A stretch of 64,000 bases of DNA from NCBI GenBank assembly GCA_964598535.1, contig CAZRCI010000021.1:25325-89324 (forward strand), read 5' to 3'. Of this stretch, positions 8,588-17,967 are shown piece after piece. The number at the start of each line of letters is the position of its first letter. The stretch's first letter is position 1. The notes beneath the pieces are model-generated. The model did no database searches and was not told where the DNA came from. It worked only from the letters and a program-made list of their open reading frames with translations. The stretch comes from JALHMI01 sp964598535. Lineage in GTDB: Bacteria; Planctomycetota; Planctomycetia; Pirellulales; PALSA-1355. The translations under genes were made by a program, and so were the position numbers.

Positions 8588-9283
8588 ATGGCACATCCCG
8601 AGCTTGATGCCATGCAATTACTGGTGATTGAAGATGATCCGCTGATCGGAAAAACATTGCGCCAGGGACTTTCCGAATCCGGCCACGCTTGTATGTGGGC
8701 TAAGGATGGTCAACGTGGACTGGAGCTGGCCTCGAGTCAGCAATTTGACGCGATCATTCTCGATCTGATGCTGCCGGGAATGCCCGGACTCGATGTGCTG
8801 CGCAACATTCGCGGCCAGGGAATTCAGACCCCCGTAATCGCGCTCACGGCGCTCGGTTCCGTTGACGATCGCGTCAATGGCCTGAAAGCTGGCGCGGACG
8901 ATTACGTCGTGAAACCGTTCGCGCTGGTTGAACTGACTGCACGGCTGGAAGCCGTTTGTCGCCGCACGGTGAGCCGGCCGCCGATGGTGATGCAGGCCGG
9001 GCCGCTCTCGCTCGATCTGGCCACCCGGCGCGTTACACGCGATGGCCGCGAAATCGACCTCACTCCCACCGAGTTCAGCCTGCTGGAAATCCTGATGCGG
9101 TATTCCGGGCACATCGTTACCCGGCGGATGCTCTCGGAACACCTTTGGGAGACCGATTGGGAAGGAGCTACCAACGTCATCGAAGTACACATTAACCGTC
9201 TTCGGGGTAAACTGGACAAGGGCCACGAAGGCTCGATCATCCAGACCGTCCGAGGACGCGGCTATGCACTTCGAGCAACTTAA
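8588..9283 (+). CDS. OmpR-family response regulator
   Basis: Two-component response regulator. The receiver domain occupies about residues 9-125, with acidic pocket EDD (15-17), phospho-acceptor Asp59 (ILDLMLPG), the switch Thr near 83 and Lys in VVKPF near 106. It is followed by a winged-helix DNA-binding domain ending RGRGYALR. Two starts are possible, 8588 and 8612; neither has a strong ribosome-binding site, and the longer is given. The 3' end overlaps the histidine kinase start by 20 bases, so the pair is co-translated. The stimulus and target genes are unknown. Confidence 0.9.
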   Translation: MAHPELDAMQLLVIEDDPLIGKTLRQGLSESGHACMWAKDGQRGLELASSQQFDAIILDLMLPGMPGLDVLRNIRGQGIQTPVIALTALGSVDDRVNGLKAGADDYVVKPFALVELTARLEAVCRRTVSRPPMVMQAGPLSLDLATRRVTRDGREIDLTPTEFSLLEILMRYSGHIVTRRMLSEHLWETDWEGATNVIEVHINRLRGKLDKGHEGSIIQTVRGRGYALRAT

Positions 9284-10688
9284 GACACTCTTTCGGTCGC
9301 TACGATTTCGGTTGAGCGCTTGGAATACCGCGGCCGTGTTGCTGATCGTCGTGGTAACCCTCATCGGAGTGCGCCAGGCGATGCACTTCACGCTGATGAC
9401 GGAGACCGATCAGGTATTGCTCGACGACGCGCATGAAGTTGGTCTGGCCGTCGAGAGCTTCTATCCCGACGTGCGCCAGATCGAAGCCGAGATGCAACGC
9501 AAGGCGTCCGGCCACCAGGATCGGCAGCTTTTCGTGCGGCTAATCGACGCCGAAGGAAACGTGGTTACCCAGACCGGCCATCCTCCGAAGCTGCAGCATG
9601 GCGAGACGTTGAATCCACCGCGCTTCATCACGGTCGACGGATATCGCATGGCGTCGCGGCCGGTGACGCACGAAGGCATTCCGAGCTTTACCGTCCAGGT
9701 CGGCGCGTCGCTGAATACGATCGATAGCGATATGGGGCGGCTGTCGCGGCTAATGCTTGCGGCCGCGTTTGTAATCGTGTTCGTTGCGCCCTTGTCGGGG
9801 TTCTTTTTGGCCGGACGCGCCACGCGTCCCTTGGGCGAGATCATCAGTACCGCCGCGCGGCTACGGCCCAGCCGGCTGGAAGAACGCCTGGAAATTCGGG
9901 GCACCGGTGACGAACTCGACAGGCTATCGCTGACGATCAATAACTTTCTGGATCAACTCCGCGATTACCTGCAACGTCAACGCGAGTTTGTCGACAACGC
10001 AGCCCATGAGCTGCGATCGCCCTTGGCCGCTGTTCAAAGCGCGGTCGAGGTGACCCTGAATACCGAACGCACCATCGAAGAGTATCAGGAAATGCTGGGC
10101 GAGATTGCCGACGAATGCGGCCAGCTTCGGGTGCTCGTCAACCAACTGTTGCTGCTCGCGGAAACCGACAGCCAACGGTTCGAAGTCGCTCGGCTCCCGG
10201 TGCGTCTCGATCGATTGGTCGAACGCTCCGCCGACATGTTTCGCGGAGCGGCGGAAGAACGCGGCGTGCGGCTGGCTGCGGGCGGCGGCGAGCCGGTGGC
10301 GATTGCAGGCGATGCCGATCGGCTGCGACAGGTGATCAACAACTTGATCGACAACAGCCTGAAGTTCACGGCTCCCGGCGGCCATGTCCTCGTAACGGTC
10401 TGTCTCGACGAGGAGAACGGTGAGGCCGTGCTGCGGGTGACCGACACCGGCATTGGCATTCCGGCCGAGGATTTGCCGCATGTCTTTGAGCGTTTTTTTC
10501 GTGGCGACAAGTCTCGGCAACGCGAAACCTATACCAGCGGCAATGGGCTGGGGCTCAGTATTTGCCGTTCGATTGTTGTCGCACACGGCGGCGCCATCGA
10601 CGTCGAAAGCTCACCGGGCAAGGGCGCGACCTTCATCGTACGGCTCCCCTTGGTCGCCAATGAAGCCATGCTGGCCAGCGCTAACTAA
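9264..10688 (+). CDS. Membrane sensor histidine kinase
   Basis: Partner kinase of the preceding regulator, 474 residues. A first membrane helix (about 21-40) and a second (about 163-184) bracket a periplasmic sensing domain of about 120 residues. A HAMP linker follows (about 185-235), then the dimerisation/phosphotransfer helix with His248 (NAAHELRSP), and an ATP-binding domain with N-box NNLIDNSLKF (359-368), G1 DTGIGIP (394-400) and G2 GNGLGLS (426-432). All catalytic motifs are intact. The sensor domain shows no recognised ligand-binding family, so the signal is unknown. Confidence 0.93.
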   Translation: MHFEQLKTLFRSLRFRLSAWNTAAVLLIVVVTLIGVRQAMHFTLMTETDQVLLDDAHEVGLAVESFYPDVRQIEAEMQRKASGHQDRQLFVRLIDAEGNVVTQTGHPPKLQHGETLNPPRFITVDGYRMASRPVTHEGIPSFTVQVGASLNTIDSDMGRLSRLMLAAAFVIVFVAPLSGFFLAGRATRPLGEIISTAARLRPSRLEERLEIRGTGDELDRLSLTINNFLDQLRDYLQRQREFVDNAAHELRSPLAAVQSAVEVTLNTERTIEEYQEMLGEIADECGQLRVLVNQLLLLAETDSQRFEVARLPVRLDRLVERSADMFRGAAEERGVRLAAGGGEPVAIAGDADRLRQVINNLIDNSLKFTAPGGHVLVTVCLDEENGEAVLRVTDTGIGIPAEDLPHVFERFFRGDKSRQRETYTSGNGLGLSICRSIVVAHGGAIDVESSPGKGATFIVRLPLVANEAMLASAN

Positions 10689-10868
10689 ATTGCCACCTAA
10701 ACGGTTACCTAAGCGAAAGCCATTGCACATCGCGAGCGCGATGCAGAAGCTGCGCGACCAGCCGTTGGCTGGCAGTGGACTGCACGCAAGAGGAGGTGGC
10801 CCCGCAGCCGCCGCTTATGGTCGCATGGAAAAACGCGATGAACGACGCATGTATTCCGTGGAGGTGGA

Positions 10869-13052
10869 TTAAAACCGCGGAATCAAGCCGATGTCGAGGC
10901 TCAGCACGAATAGCATCAGGCTGATGATGAACACAAAGCCCAGATAGTGGAACGCCACCACGATTTTCTCGCTCACCGGTCGGCGCAAGATGCCCTCGAG
11001 TATGAGGAAGACCATGTGTCCGCCATCGAGTAGGGGGATCGGCAGAAAGTTGATTACTGCCAGATTCGCGCTGAGCATCGTGAGGAACAGCAATAGGCGC
11101 GGGAGGCCTTCATTGGCTTCGGCCGCGGCGCCTTGAACGATCGTGATCGGCCCGCCCAAGGCGAACGGCGAGACTTGCGTGCCGATGCGCCGCAGAAAGC
11201 GGTAGACCATCAGCAACGAGTCCTTGGTCGCGCGGCCGCCAAGCACGATCGCATTCTGGAACGAGCTTGCGCGGATCACCGCGGTTTCGTATTCAAAGAC
11301 GAAGCCGCGGTCGTGGTAGAACCAGTCGCCCGCTTCGGCGGGCGTCAGTGTAGCCTGCCTGCCGTCCTTCAACGTTAGCACGACTTCGGTTCCCGGCGGT
11401 AGCTCTTGTAAGCCCGTGAACGCCGCTGGCCAGCCTGGCTTTTTGGGGGAGAGCTTGAGCGTCGCGTTTTGGGACGCCCAGCGCGTCGACTTGTCGGTCT
11501 CGCGGCGCGATTTTTCTTCGGCCGAAACCTGTGGAAGTTTCAGTTCTACTTGAACGATTTCATCCCCGACGGCGAAATGCGGATTGGCCGCCGGTTTGCC
11601 GCCTTCGGTCAGCGTGGCCGCCGCCGCGGGGCTTTCGGGTTCGACTTCGGAGATCTTGGCGATCACTTCATAAGCAACCCCCAACGCCGGAACAGAGACG
11701 GGGCCGGTATCGGTCAGCGGGTCGTCGAACCACGGCCGATCGCGCAACGTCATTTGCTTTTCGAGGGTCTCGGGTTCTCCGCCCGCCGTGGGACGAGTAA
11801 TGGTCACCGTGATCTCTTGGCCTGCTCGGCGAAGCAGTTTCTCGGGCAGCCGCATCGGATCGCCCAGCGCTTCGCCATCGATCTGCGTGATCACGTCGCC
11901 CGGACGCAAGCCGGCTTCGGCGGCGGGAGACTGGTCTTGAATGGCGGTGATCTTGCCCATCGTCATCACGAGTCCCAGCGTGCGTATCGGACGCGCCGGG
12001 ACCTCGACGTCGAGAATCGTCACGGCGTCGCCTGCTTCTTGTTTCGCAGCGTCGCCGGCGTGTCGTTCAATGGTCAGACGCAGGGGTTTGTCGGCATGTC
12101 GTACGAATTGCGCTAATAACTCCGCGTAACCGTTGATGGGCGTGCCATCCACGGCGATGACCTTGTCCCCTTTTTGGAACTTGCCCGTTTCGGCCGCGGG
12201 GCTGCCGCCGATCACGATCGGATTGCGGCTGAGCGCCGTCAGCAGCGGCGGGGACAGCCCGACCATAGGCATCAACCGGCCGTCAACCACATCGGGTTTG
12301 ATGTTCACGAGAAAGGGTTTCTCAACGCCAGGGCGTTCGATGAGAAACTCCACGCCATGATTGATATCCGTCAGTGCGACGGCAGCCTTCAGATCGTTGA
12401 ATCGTGCCTGGCCGACGTTTTCGTTGACCTTCAAGATGCGGTCGCCGGGCTGCAAATCGGCTCGCCAGGCCGGTTCGCCCGGCATCGTGCTGGACACGCC
12501 GGCGATAACCTCGGGGACGCCCATCATGTAAGCGGCCACGGCGAAGATAAACGCGAAAATGACGTTCATGATCACGCCCGCCGAAATGATGGCCATCCGT
12601 TGCGGGACGCTTTTGGCCATGTAACTTCGGGGGTCGAGCGCGATCGTGCCGCCATCTCCAGTGCGTCTGAGCACGGCGTCCGCCATTTCCGGATTCACGG
12701 TCGACTGTTCTCGCTGCTGGGCCGAGTTCGAAGGATTGTCATCCTGGCCGAGCATCTTCACGTAACCACCGAGGGGCAGAATGCCGATGCCATATTCCGT
12801 TTCGCCGTACTGAAACTTGAAGAGCTTCAGGCCGTAGATGTCGAAGCCGAGATAGAACTTCTCGCACTTCACGCCGCACCACTTGGCCACGGCGAAGTGC
12901 CCCAGTTCATGCACGAAGATCACCGCGCCCAGCGCGAATGCCACCTGCAAGATGGTGACAATCACGCCTGGCAACTCGGTCAGGGTGAGCGCTAGCGGCA
13001 GCGCCCCCAAGGAAACGACGCTCGAAGCCACGACTATCAAAGACAAGCCCAA
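10869..13052 (-). CDS. rseP: RseP/RIP site-2 metalloprotease with four PDZ-like modules
   Basis: Intramembrane zinc metalloprotease of the M50 family, which cleaves membrane-anchored substrates such as anti-sigma factors. The active-site HELGH is at residues 48-52 in the first helix region and the second metal motif LLDGG lies at about 674-678 near the C-terminus. At 727 residues it is much longer than E. coli RseP (about 450). The insert holds what I read as four PDZ-like units, around 170-245, 280-335, 365-430 and 455-510, each with the 'GD.I..V(D/N)' signature, instead of the usual two. The start overlaps the dxr end by 16 bases; dxr-rseP adjacency is widespread. It is convergent with the kinase gene. 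Confidence 0.92.
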   Translation of the reverse strand: MGLSLIVVASSVVSLGALPLALTLTELPGVIVTILQVAFALGAVIFVHELGHFAVAKWCGVKCEKFYLGFDIYGLKLFKFQYGETEYGIGILPLGGYVKMLGQDDNPSNSAQQREQSTVNPEMADAVLRRTGDGGTIALDPRSYMAKSVPQRMAIISAGVIMNVIFAFIFAVAAYMMGVPEVIAGVSSTMPGEPAWRADLQPGDRILKVNENVGQARFNDLKAAVALTDINHGVEFLIERPGVEKPFLVNIKPDVVDGRLMPMVGLSPPLLTALSRNPIVIGGSPAAETGKFQKGDKVIAVDGTPINGYAELLAQFVRHADKPLRLTIERHAGDAAKQEAGDAVTILDVEVPARPIRTLGLVMTMGKITAIQDQSPAAEAGLRPGDVITQIDGEALGDPMRLPEKLLRRAGQEITVTITRPTAGGEPETLEKQMTLRDRPWFDDPLTDTGPVSVPALGVAYEVIAKISEVEPESPAAAATLTEGGKPAANPHFAVGDEIVQVELKLPQVSAEEKSRRETDKSTRWASQNATLKLSPKKPGWPAAFTGLQELPPGTEVVLTLKDGRQATLTPAEAGDWFYHDRGFVFEYETAVIRASSFQNAIVLGGRATKDSLLMVYRFLRRIGTQVSPFALGGPITIVQGAAAEANEGLPRLLLFLTMLSANLAVINFLPIPLLDGGHMVFLILEGILRRPVSEKIVVAFHYLGFVFIISLMLFVLSLDIGLIPRF

Positions 13053-14200
13053 CGCAATACCTCCTGGCGAGCCCAGGCGTCGAGCTTTTCGAGCTCGGCC
13101 AGCGAAGGACTCGGGTCAAAATCATGATGTTCGAGAACGGCCCTACAACTAGGGACGATCTCGGTGAATTGTAGCTCTCCGGCCCGAAACCGGGCCACTG
13201 CCGCTTCGTTCGCGGCGTTGAACACGACGCCCGAGGTTCCGCCGGTGCGGGCCACTTCGAGCCCTAATTCCAAGGCGGGAAATCGTTCGAAATCGGGCGG
13301 TTCGAAATCCAGCCGCATGGCTTCGGTAAAGTCCAGCCGGGTGGCGATGCCGGGCGTTCGCCGCGGATAGGTCAGGGCATATTGGATCGGAAGCTTCATG
13401 TCGGGTGAGCCGAGCTGCGCCAGAATCGAACCATCCACAAATTCCACGAGCGAATGCACGATCGACTGCGGATGCACTACCACGTCGATCTGGTCGGGAC
13501 GCAGGTCGAACAGCCAGCGGGCCTCGATGATTTCCAGGGCTTTGTTCATCATCGTGGCCGAGTCGATCGTAATTTTGGGTCCCATTTCCCAGGTTGGATG
13601 TCGCAGGGCGTCCTCGACGGTTACCTGTCCCAACTGCTCGGACGTATGCTTGCGGAACGGTCCTCCACTGGCCGTCAAGATAATCCGCTTCACCTCGTCT
13701 CGACGGCCGGCCTGCATCGCCTGAAAAATGGCACTGTGCTCGCTATCGACGGGTACGATCTTGGCGCCGGTCTGGTTCGCCAGCCGCGTGACCAGGGGCC
13801 CCGCCACGACCATGGTTTCTTTGTTGGCCAGGGCGATCGTCTTGCCGGCTTCGACCGCCGCCCAAGTGCCGCGTAAACCAGCACTTCCGACGATTGCCGC
13901 CACGACCACGTCCACCTCGGGACAGCGGGCGATGGCCTCCAGCGATTCGGGCCCACAGAGCTTATCCACCCCCGTCGGGAGGGCCGTCCAGTCGCAACTG
14001 CTAGCAGCCTCAGGATCGCTACAAGCGACCCATCGTGGCCGGAATTGCGCGGCTTGGCGTAATAACAGGTCGATGCTTGAATGCGCCGACAGCGCCACTG
14101 CCCGCAGCGCTCCCTCCGACGCGGCGATGACCTCCAAGGTGTTGCGCCCAATGGAGCCGGTCGAGCCGAGAATCGCCACCTGGGCCGCAGCAGAGATCAT
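13037..14200 (-). CDS. dxr: 1-deoxy-D-xylulose 5-phosphate reductoisomerase
   Basis: Second enzyme of the non-mevalonate isoprenoid pathway, converting DXP to 2-C-methyl-D-erythritol 4-phosphate with NADPH. Visible motifs are the NADPH loop GSTGSIG (12-18), LANKE (124-128), the metal/substrate motif VDSEHSA (151-157), HPTWEMG (201-207), DSATMMNKALE (213-223) and VHPQSIVHS (242-250). The length of 387 residues is typical. It leads the dxr-rseP pair, translated away from ftsH, with which it shares a 397-base divergent region. Confidence 0.96.
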   Translation of the reverse strand: MISAAAQVAILGSTGSIGRNTLEVIAASEGALRAVALSAHSSIDLLLRQAAQFRPRWVACSDPEAASSCDWTALPTGVDKLCGPESLEAIARCPEVDVVVAAIVGSAGLRGTWAAVEAGKTIALANKETMVVAGPLVTRLANQTGAKIVPVDSEHSAIFQAMQAGRRDEVKRIILTASGGPFRKHTSEQLGQVTVEDALRHPTWEMGPKITIDSATMMNKALEIIEARWLFDLRPDQIDVVVHPQSIVHSLVEFVDGSILAQLGSPDMKLPIQYALTYPRRTPGIATRLDFTEAMRLDFEPPDFERFPALELGLEVARTGGTSGVVFNAANEAAVARFRAGELQFTEIVPSCRAVLEHHDFDPSPSLAELEKLDAWARQEVLRWACL

Positions 14201-14420
14201 ACAAATTGCGCCATCGTGGGGGCGGGCAATATCGATGCGAAGACAGGCCGCTCCAACGGCCGCTCGCGTTCGAGCGAATTTGCTCGAAACACCCCCTCAT
14301 TCTAAGGCCGGGGGTATGAGATTCACAACCCGAGACCCGGGGCTGTTCCCGGCCCCTGAGCACGGCGCGCCAAAGCCCTTACAATCGCTCCTTGCCGTGC
14401 CAGCCGTAGATTCATGCTCG

Positions 14421-14449
14421 TTGTATTTTGAATCCGTAGCTCATACTAT
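14421..14449 (+). promoter_or_regulatory. Probable sigma-70 promoter of ftsH
   Basis: TTGTAT at 14421-14426 and TACTAT at 14444-14449 are separated by 17 bases, a good match to a housekeeping promoter. It lies in the divergent dxr/ftsH gap and would give an ftsH leader of roughly 140 bases. The rest of that gap (14201-14597) shows no gene. Confidence 0.45.
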
Positions 14450-14597
14450 GAACAGACGCTCCGCCTGTCGTGCGCCAGCGTCCTCAGGTACGGACCATGA
14501 ATCGCACCAGACGACTTGGCCGGCGGAGATGCCTTTCTCCTGCTGGACCAGCCGCCAGCGTCTCCCTTCGATCTGAAAGCCCAAGAGCCCTTCTACG

Positions 14598-16616
14598 ATG
14601 AAGAACGATCGAGACCCCGCTCGTCGCCCGGCCGAAAAGAAAGCTCCTATCAACAACAACATCCTGTGGTTCATGATCGCGTTGGGCCTGTTGACGGCGT
14701 TTGTCGTCATCCTGCTCACCGGCCAGACCGGCGACCAATTGGCCTATAGCGACCTGCTCCGGCTGGTGAAGGATGAAGACGCCAAGGGATATATCGACGT
14801 CGAACGCGAGACGGGCGGCCGCAAGGTAGCCGTGCGGTATTCGCAACCTCGCGATTTGCGCATCGGCAACTACGAAGTGACCGGCACGATCGACGTGCAG
14901 CGTCCGGATGACAAGGCGCCTCAGGAGAGGGCCTTCACCACGAATATCAAGCCAATGGACAACCTGCTCGACAAGGCCCTGGTCGAGAAAGGGATTCCGT
15001 TCGATCACTCCGAGGGCCCCAGCCCGTGGGGCTCGTATGTCCCGATGCTGTTGCTGACTGTCCTGTGCGTTTTCTTCTTCTTTTATTTGATGCGCCGCCT
15101 GGGAGGCGCCGGCTCGCCGATGGCCTTCGGTCGCAGTCGCGGAAAGATGTACGCTCAAGAAGACCTGGGCGTTACGTTTGAGGACGTGGCCGGCATCGAC
15201 GAAGCGGTGGATGAGTTGCGCGAAGTGGTCGAGTTTCTCCGCACGCCGGAAAAGTATCAACTTCTTGGCGGCCGCATTCCCAAGGGCCTGTTGCTGGTCG
15301 GCCCTCCGGGCACGGGCAAGACCCTGTTGGCCAAGGCCATTGCCGGCGAGGCCGGCGTGCCGTTCTTCAGCCTTTCGGGCTCGGACTTCGTCGAAATGTT
15401 CGTGGGTGTCGGGGCGGCGCGAGTCCGCGACATGTTTCAGCAGGCCGAAGCCAAGAGCCCCTGCATCATCTTCATCGACGAGCTCGACGCGCTTGGCAAG
15501 ACACGCGGCAGCAGCATCGTGGGCGGACACGACGAGCGCGAGCAAACGTTGAACGCCTTGCTCGTGGAGATGGACGGTTTCGATTCCAACAGCGGAGTGA
15601 TTGTGCTTGCGGCCACGAACCGTCCCGAGACGCTCGATCCGGCGCTGCTGCGCCCCGGCCGCTTTGACCGCCACGTGCTGGTCGACCGGCCCGATGTCCG
15701 CGGTCGCGAGGCGATTTTGAACGTCCACGTGCAGAACGTGAAGCTCGATGAGACCGTGAATCTCAAGGAGGTCGCGGCCATCACCTCGGGCTTTGTCGGA
15801 GCTGACTTGGCGAACTTGGTGAACGAGGCCGCGTTGCTGGCCGCCCGCAAGGGCAAGACGGCTGTCGGCATGAATGAGTTCAACGAAGGCGTCGAGCGTG
15901 TCACCGCCGGCTTGGAAAAGAAGCAGCGCATCATCCACGAGGACGAAAAGCTACGCGTCGCCTACCACGAGTCGGGGCATGCTCTCGTGGCCTACTGCTT
16001 GCCGAATACCGATCCCGTGCATAAGGTTTCGATCATTCCTCGCGGCCTGGCCGCGCTGGGGTACACGTTGCAGCGCCCCGAGGGCGACCGTTACCTGCTC
16101 ACCCAGGGCGAGCTCGAGAGCCGCATTCAGGTGTTGCTCGCCGGCACCTGTGCCGAGGAAATGACATTTGACGACGTTTCGACCGGCGCGCAGAACGATC
16201 TTGAGCGCGCCAGCGCCATCGCTCGCAGCATGGTCATGGACTACGGCATGAGCCGCCTGGGCCGGGTGAATTTCCGCGAGAGCAATCGCAGCCCCTTCCT
16301 GGCTGGCAGCGGCGACATGCAGCGTGAACACAGCCATAGTGAACAAACCGCTCGTGAGATCGACGAAGAAGTGAAACGCATCATCGACGAATCGTTCGAG
16401 AAGGTACGCCACATCCTCGAAACTCGGATGTCCTCGCTCCAGGCGTTGTCGGCCCGGCTGATTGAAAAAGAAGTCATCGACTCGGATGAGCTCAAGCAGA
16501 TCATCGAGGCCAACTCGCCGAGCCCCCAGATTGTTCCCGGTACAACAACCGAGCGCAAGCGTCAGGCCACGGAAGCCGCCGAGCGCGAACCCGGCGAAGA
16601 CGCCGCAAACGCCTAA
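14598..16616 (+). CDS. ftsH: ATP-dependent zinc metalloprotease FtsH
   Basis: Membrane-anchored AAA+ protease that degrades misfolded membrane proteins and regulators. Two membrane helices (about 21-41 and 146-166) flank a short periplasmic domain. The AAA module has Walker A GPPGTGKT (235-242), Walker B IFIDELDA (291-298), the FVG pore loop (268-270) and the arginine-finger region (346-364). The protease motif HESGH is at 457-461. The length of 672 residues is normal. It is transcribed alone from the promoter listed upstream. Confidence 0.97.
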   Translation: MKNDRDPARRPAEKKAPINNNILWFMIALGLLTAFVVILLTGQTGDQLAYSDLLRLVKDEDAKGYIDVERETGGRKVAVRYSQPRDLRIGNYEVTGTIDVQRPDDKAPQERAFTTNIKPMDNLLDKALVEKGIPFDHSEGPSPWGSYVPMLLLTVLCVFFFFYLMRRLGGAGSPMAFGRSRGKMYAQEDLGVTFEDVAGIDEAVDELREVVEFLRTPEKYQLLGGRIPKGLLLVGPPGTGKTLLAKAIAGEAGVPFFSLSGSDFVEMFVGVGAARVRDMFQQAEAKSPCIIFIDELDALGKTRGSSIVGGHDEREQTLNALLVEMDGFDSNSGVIVLAATNRPETLDPALLRPGRFDRHVLVDRPDVRGREAILNVHVQNVKLDETVNLKEVAAITSGFVGADLANLVNEAALLAARKGKTAVGMNEFNEGVERVTAGLEKKQRIIHEDEKLRVAYHESGHALVAYCLPNTDPVHKVSIIPRGLAALGYTLQRPEGDRYLLTQGELESRIQVLLAGTCAEEMTFDDVSTGAQNDLERASAIARSMVMDYGMSRLGRVNFRESNRSPFLAGSGDMQREHSHSEQTAREIDEEVKRIIDESFEKVRHILETRMSSLQALSARLIEKEVIDSDELKQIIEANSPSPQIVPGTTTERKRQATEAAEREPGEDAANA

Positions 16617-16692
16617 CGCCGTTGTGGAAGCCTTGTGTGCATCGGGACTGGAGGGAATCGAACCGCTCCGGCGCTTGAGGGCGCGTCGCGAT

Positions 16693-17700
16693 TTACCTTT
16701 TGATGACCACCTTGCCCAAATGGGCGCCGCTTTCCATGTAGCGGAACGCGTCCAGCGCCTCGCTGAACGGGAACGCGCGATCTACGACCGGCACGAGCTT
16801 CGACTGGCTGATCGCACGGTTCATCGCCTCGAACATTTCGCGCGAACCCACGAAGATGCCCTGCACGCGAATACCGCGCATCAAGATCGGCATCGGGTTC
16901 ACCTGCCCCCCGCCGGTCAGCACGCCGATCAGGCTAATCTGCCCGCCTGCCCGAACGGACTTCATCGAGAGGGGGAGCGTTCCGGCTCCGCCGACTTCGA
17001 CGACAAAATCTACGCCGCGTCCTCCGGTGAGTTCGAGGACCTTCTTATCCCAGTCGGGAGTCGTCTTGTAGTTGATGCCATCCGAGGCCCCCAGCTCGAT
17101 CGCCTTGGCGAGCTTTTCGTCGCTGCTGCTGGTGGCGATTACCCGGGCGCCGTGCAAGCGAGCAAACTGTAGGGCGAAGATCGAGACCCCGCCGGTGCCT
17201 TGTACGAGGACGGTGTCGCCGGCTTGAACGTGTCCTGCCGGGACCAGAGCTTGCCAGGCGGTCACCGCGGCGCAAGGAAGCGTCGCCGCTTGCTCATCCG
17301 AAAGATGCTCGGGCGCCGCCACCAGCCCCGCTTCGCGGATTGCGACCTTTTCGGCGAGCATGCCTGCCGGGCCACCTCCGCCCAGGGCGCTGCGAGCTTT
17401 TTCGTCATCGAGTTCGCCGCAGGTCCATTTGGGCATGAAGCAGCCGGCAACGCGATCGCCGATTTTCCACTTCGTTGCGCCCGGGCCGAGGGCGACGACA
17501 TGGCCCACGCCGTCCGAGAGCGGCACGGCTGGCAGCTTCAGCCGCGGGTTGTATTGGCCCTTGGCCACCATCAGGTCGCGGAAATTGAGCGACCAGGCCC
17601 GCATTTCAAGCAGCACTTCGCCCGGTCCCGGCTGCGGCTCGGCGATGTCCGCCAGTTTGACGTTATCGAATCCGAAGGCTTCGATCTGGTAGGCTTTCAT
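16693..17700 (-). CDS. MDR-family NAD(P)-dependent alcohol/quinone oxidoreductase
   Basis: Medium-chain dehydrogenase/reductase of 335 residues: an N-terminal GroES-like substrate domain (FRDLMVAKGQYN, about 41-52; GDRVAGCF, about 81-88) and a Rossmann domain with VLVQGTGGVSIFALQFA at about 164-180. The Cys/His ligands of the catalytic zinc seen in true alcohol dehydrogenases are not obvious at the start of the first domain, so a zinc-independent, quinone-oxidoreductase-like enzyme is likelier. The substrate is unknown. The gene ends 76 bases from ftsH in convergent orientation. Confidence 0.85.
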   Translation of the reverse strand: MKAYQIEAFGFDNVKLADIAEPQPGPGEVLLEMRAWSLNFRDLMVAKGQYNPRLKLPAVPLSDGVGHVVALGPGATKWKIGDRVAGCFMPKWTCGELDDEKARSALGGGGPAGMLAEKVAIREAGLVAAPEHLSDEQAATLPCAAVTAWQALVPAGHVQAGDTVLVQGTGGVSIFALQFARLHGARVIATSSSDEKLAKAIELGASDGINYKTTPDWDKKVLELTGGRGVDFVVEVGGAGTLPLSMKSVRAGGQISLIGVLTGGGQVNPMPILMRGIRVQGIFVGSREMFEAMNRAISQSKLVPVVDRAFPFSEALDAFRYMESGAHLGKVVIKR

Positions 17701-17967
17701 GATGGCGGTCTCTGGTCGCGGTTGATCAACGCCGACGGACTGCGAGGATCTTTTCTCACAGTTTGTGGGGCGCCTTCATTTAACAGCGGTATTTGCGGCG
17801 CCGCAAGAATCAAGAGTAAGAGCAGGAGGTAGTAACAGTAACTCCGTTGACAAATGCTCCCCGCTCGGCGCAACGGAATGGCATAGCGCGGCCCGGTTTC
17901 GTGGCGCGGTCGCGCGCGTTACGATGAATGCACGAACCCGCCATCGAGTTTCCTTGGGTGCAATTCC

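Noticed and set aside
14484..15938. 484-codon frame opposite ftsH
   Set aside because: Shadow frame in GC-rich DNA; ftsH on the other strand has all its catalytic motifs.
16650..16669. tRNA T-arm-like sequence between ftsH and the oxidoreductase (reverse complement GGAGCGGTTCGATTCCCTCC)
   Set aside because: The T-loop motif GTTCGATTCC fits, but the stem has mismatches and no anticodon or acceptor arm can be found around it.
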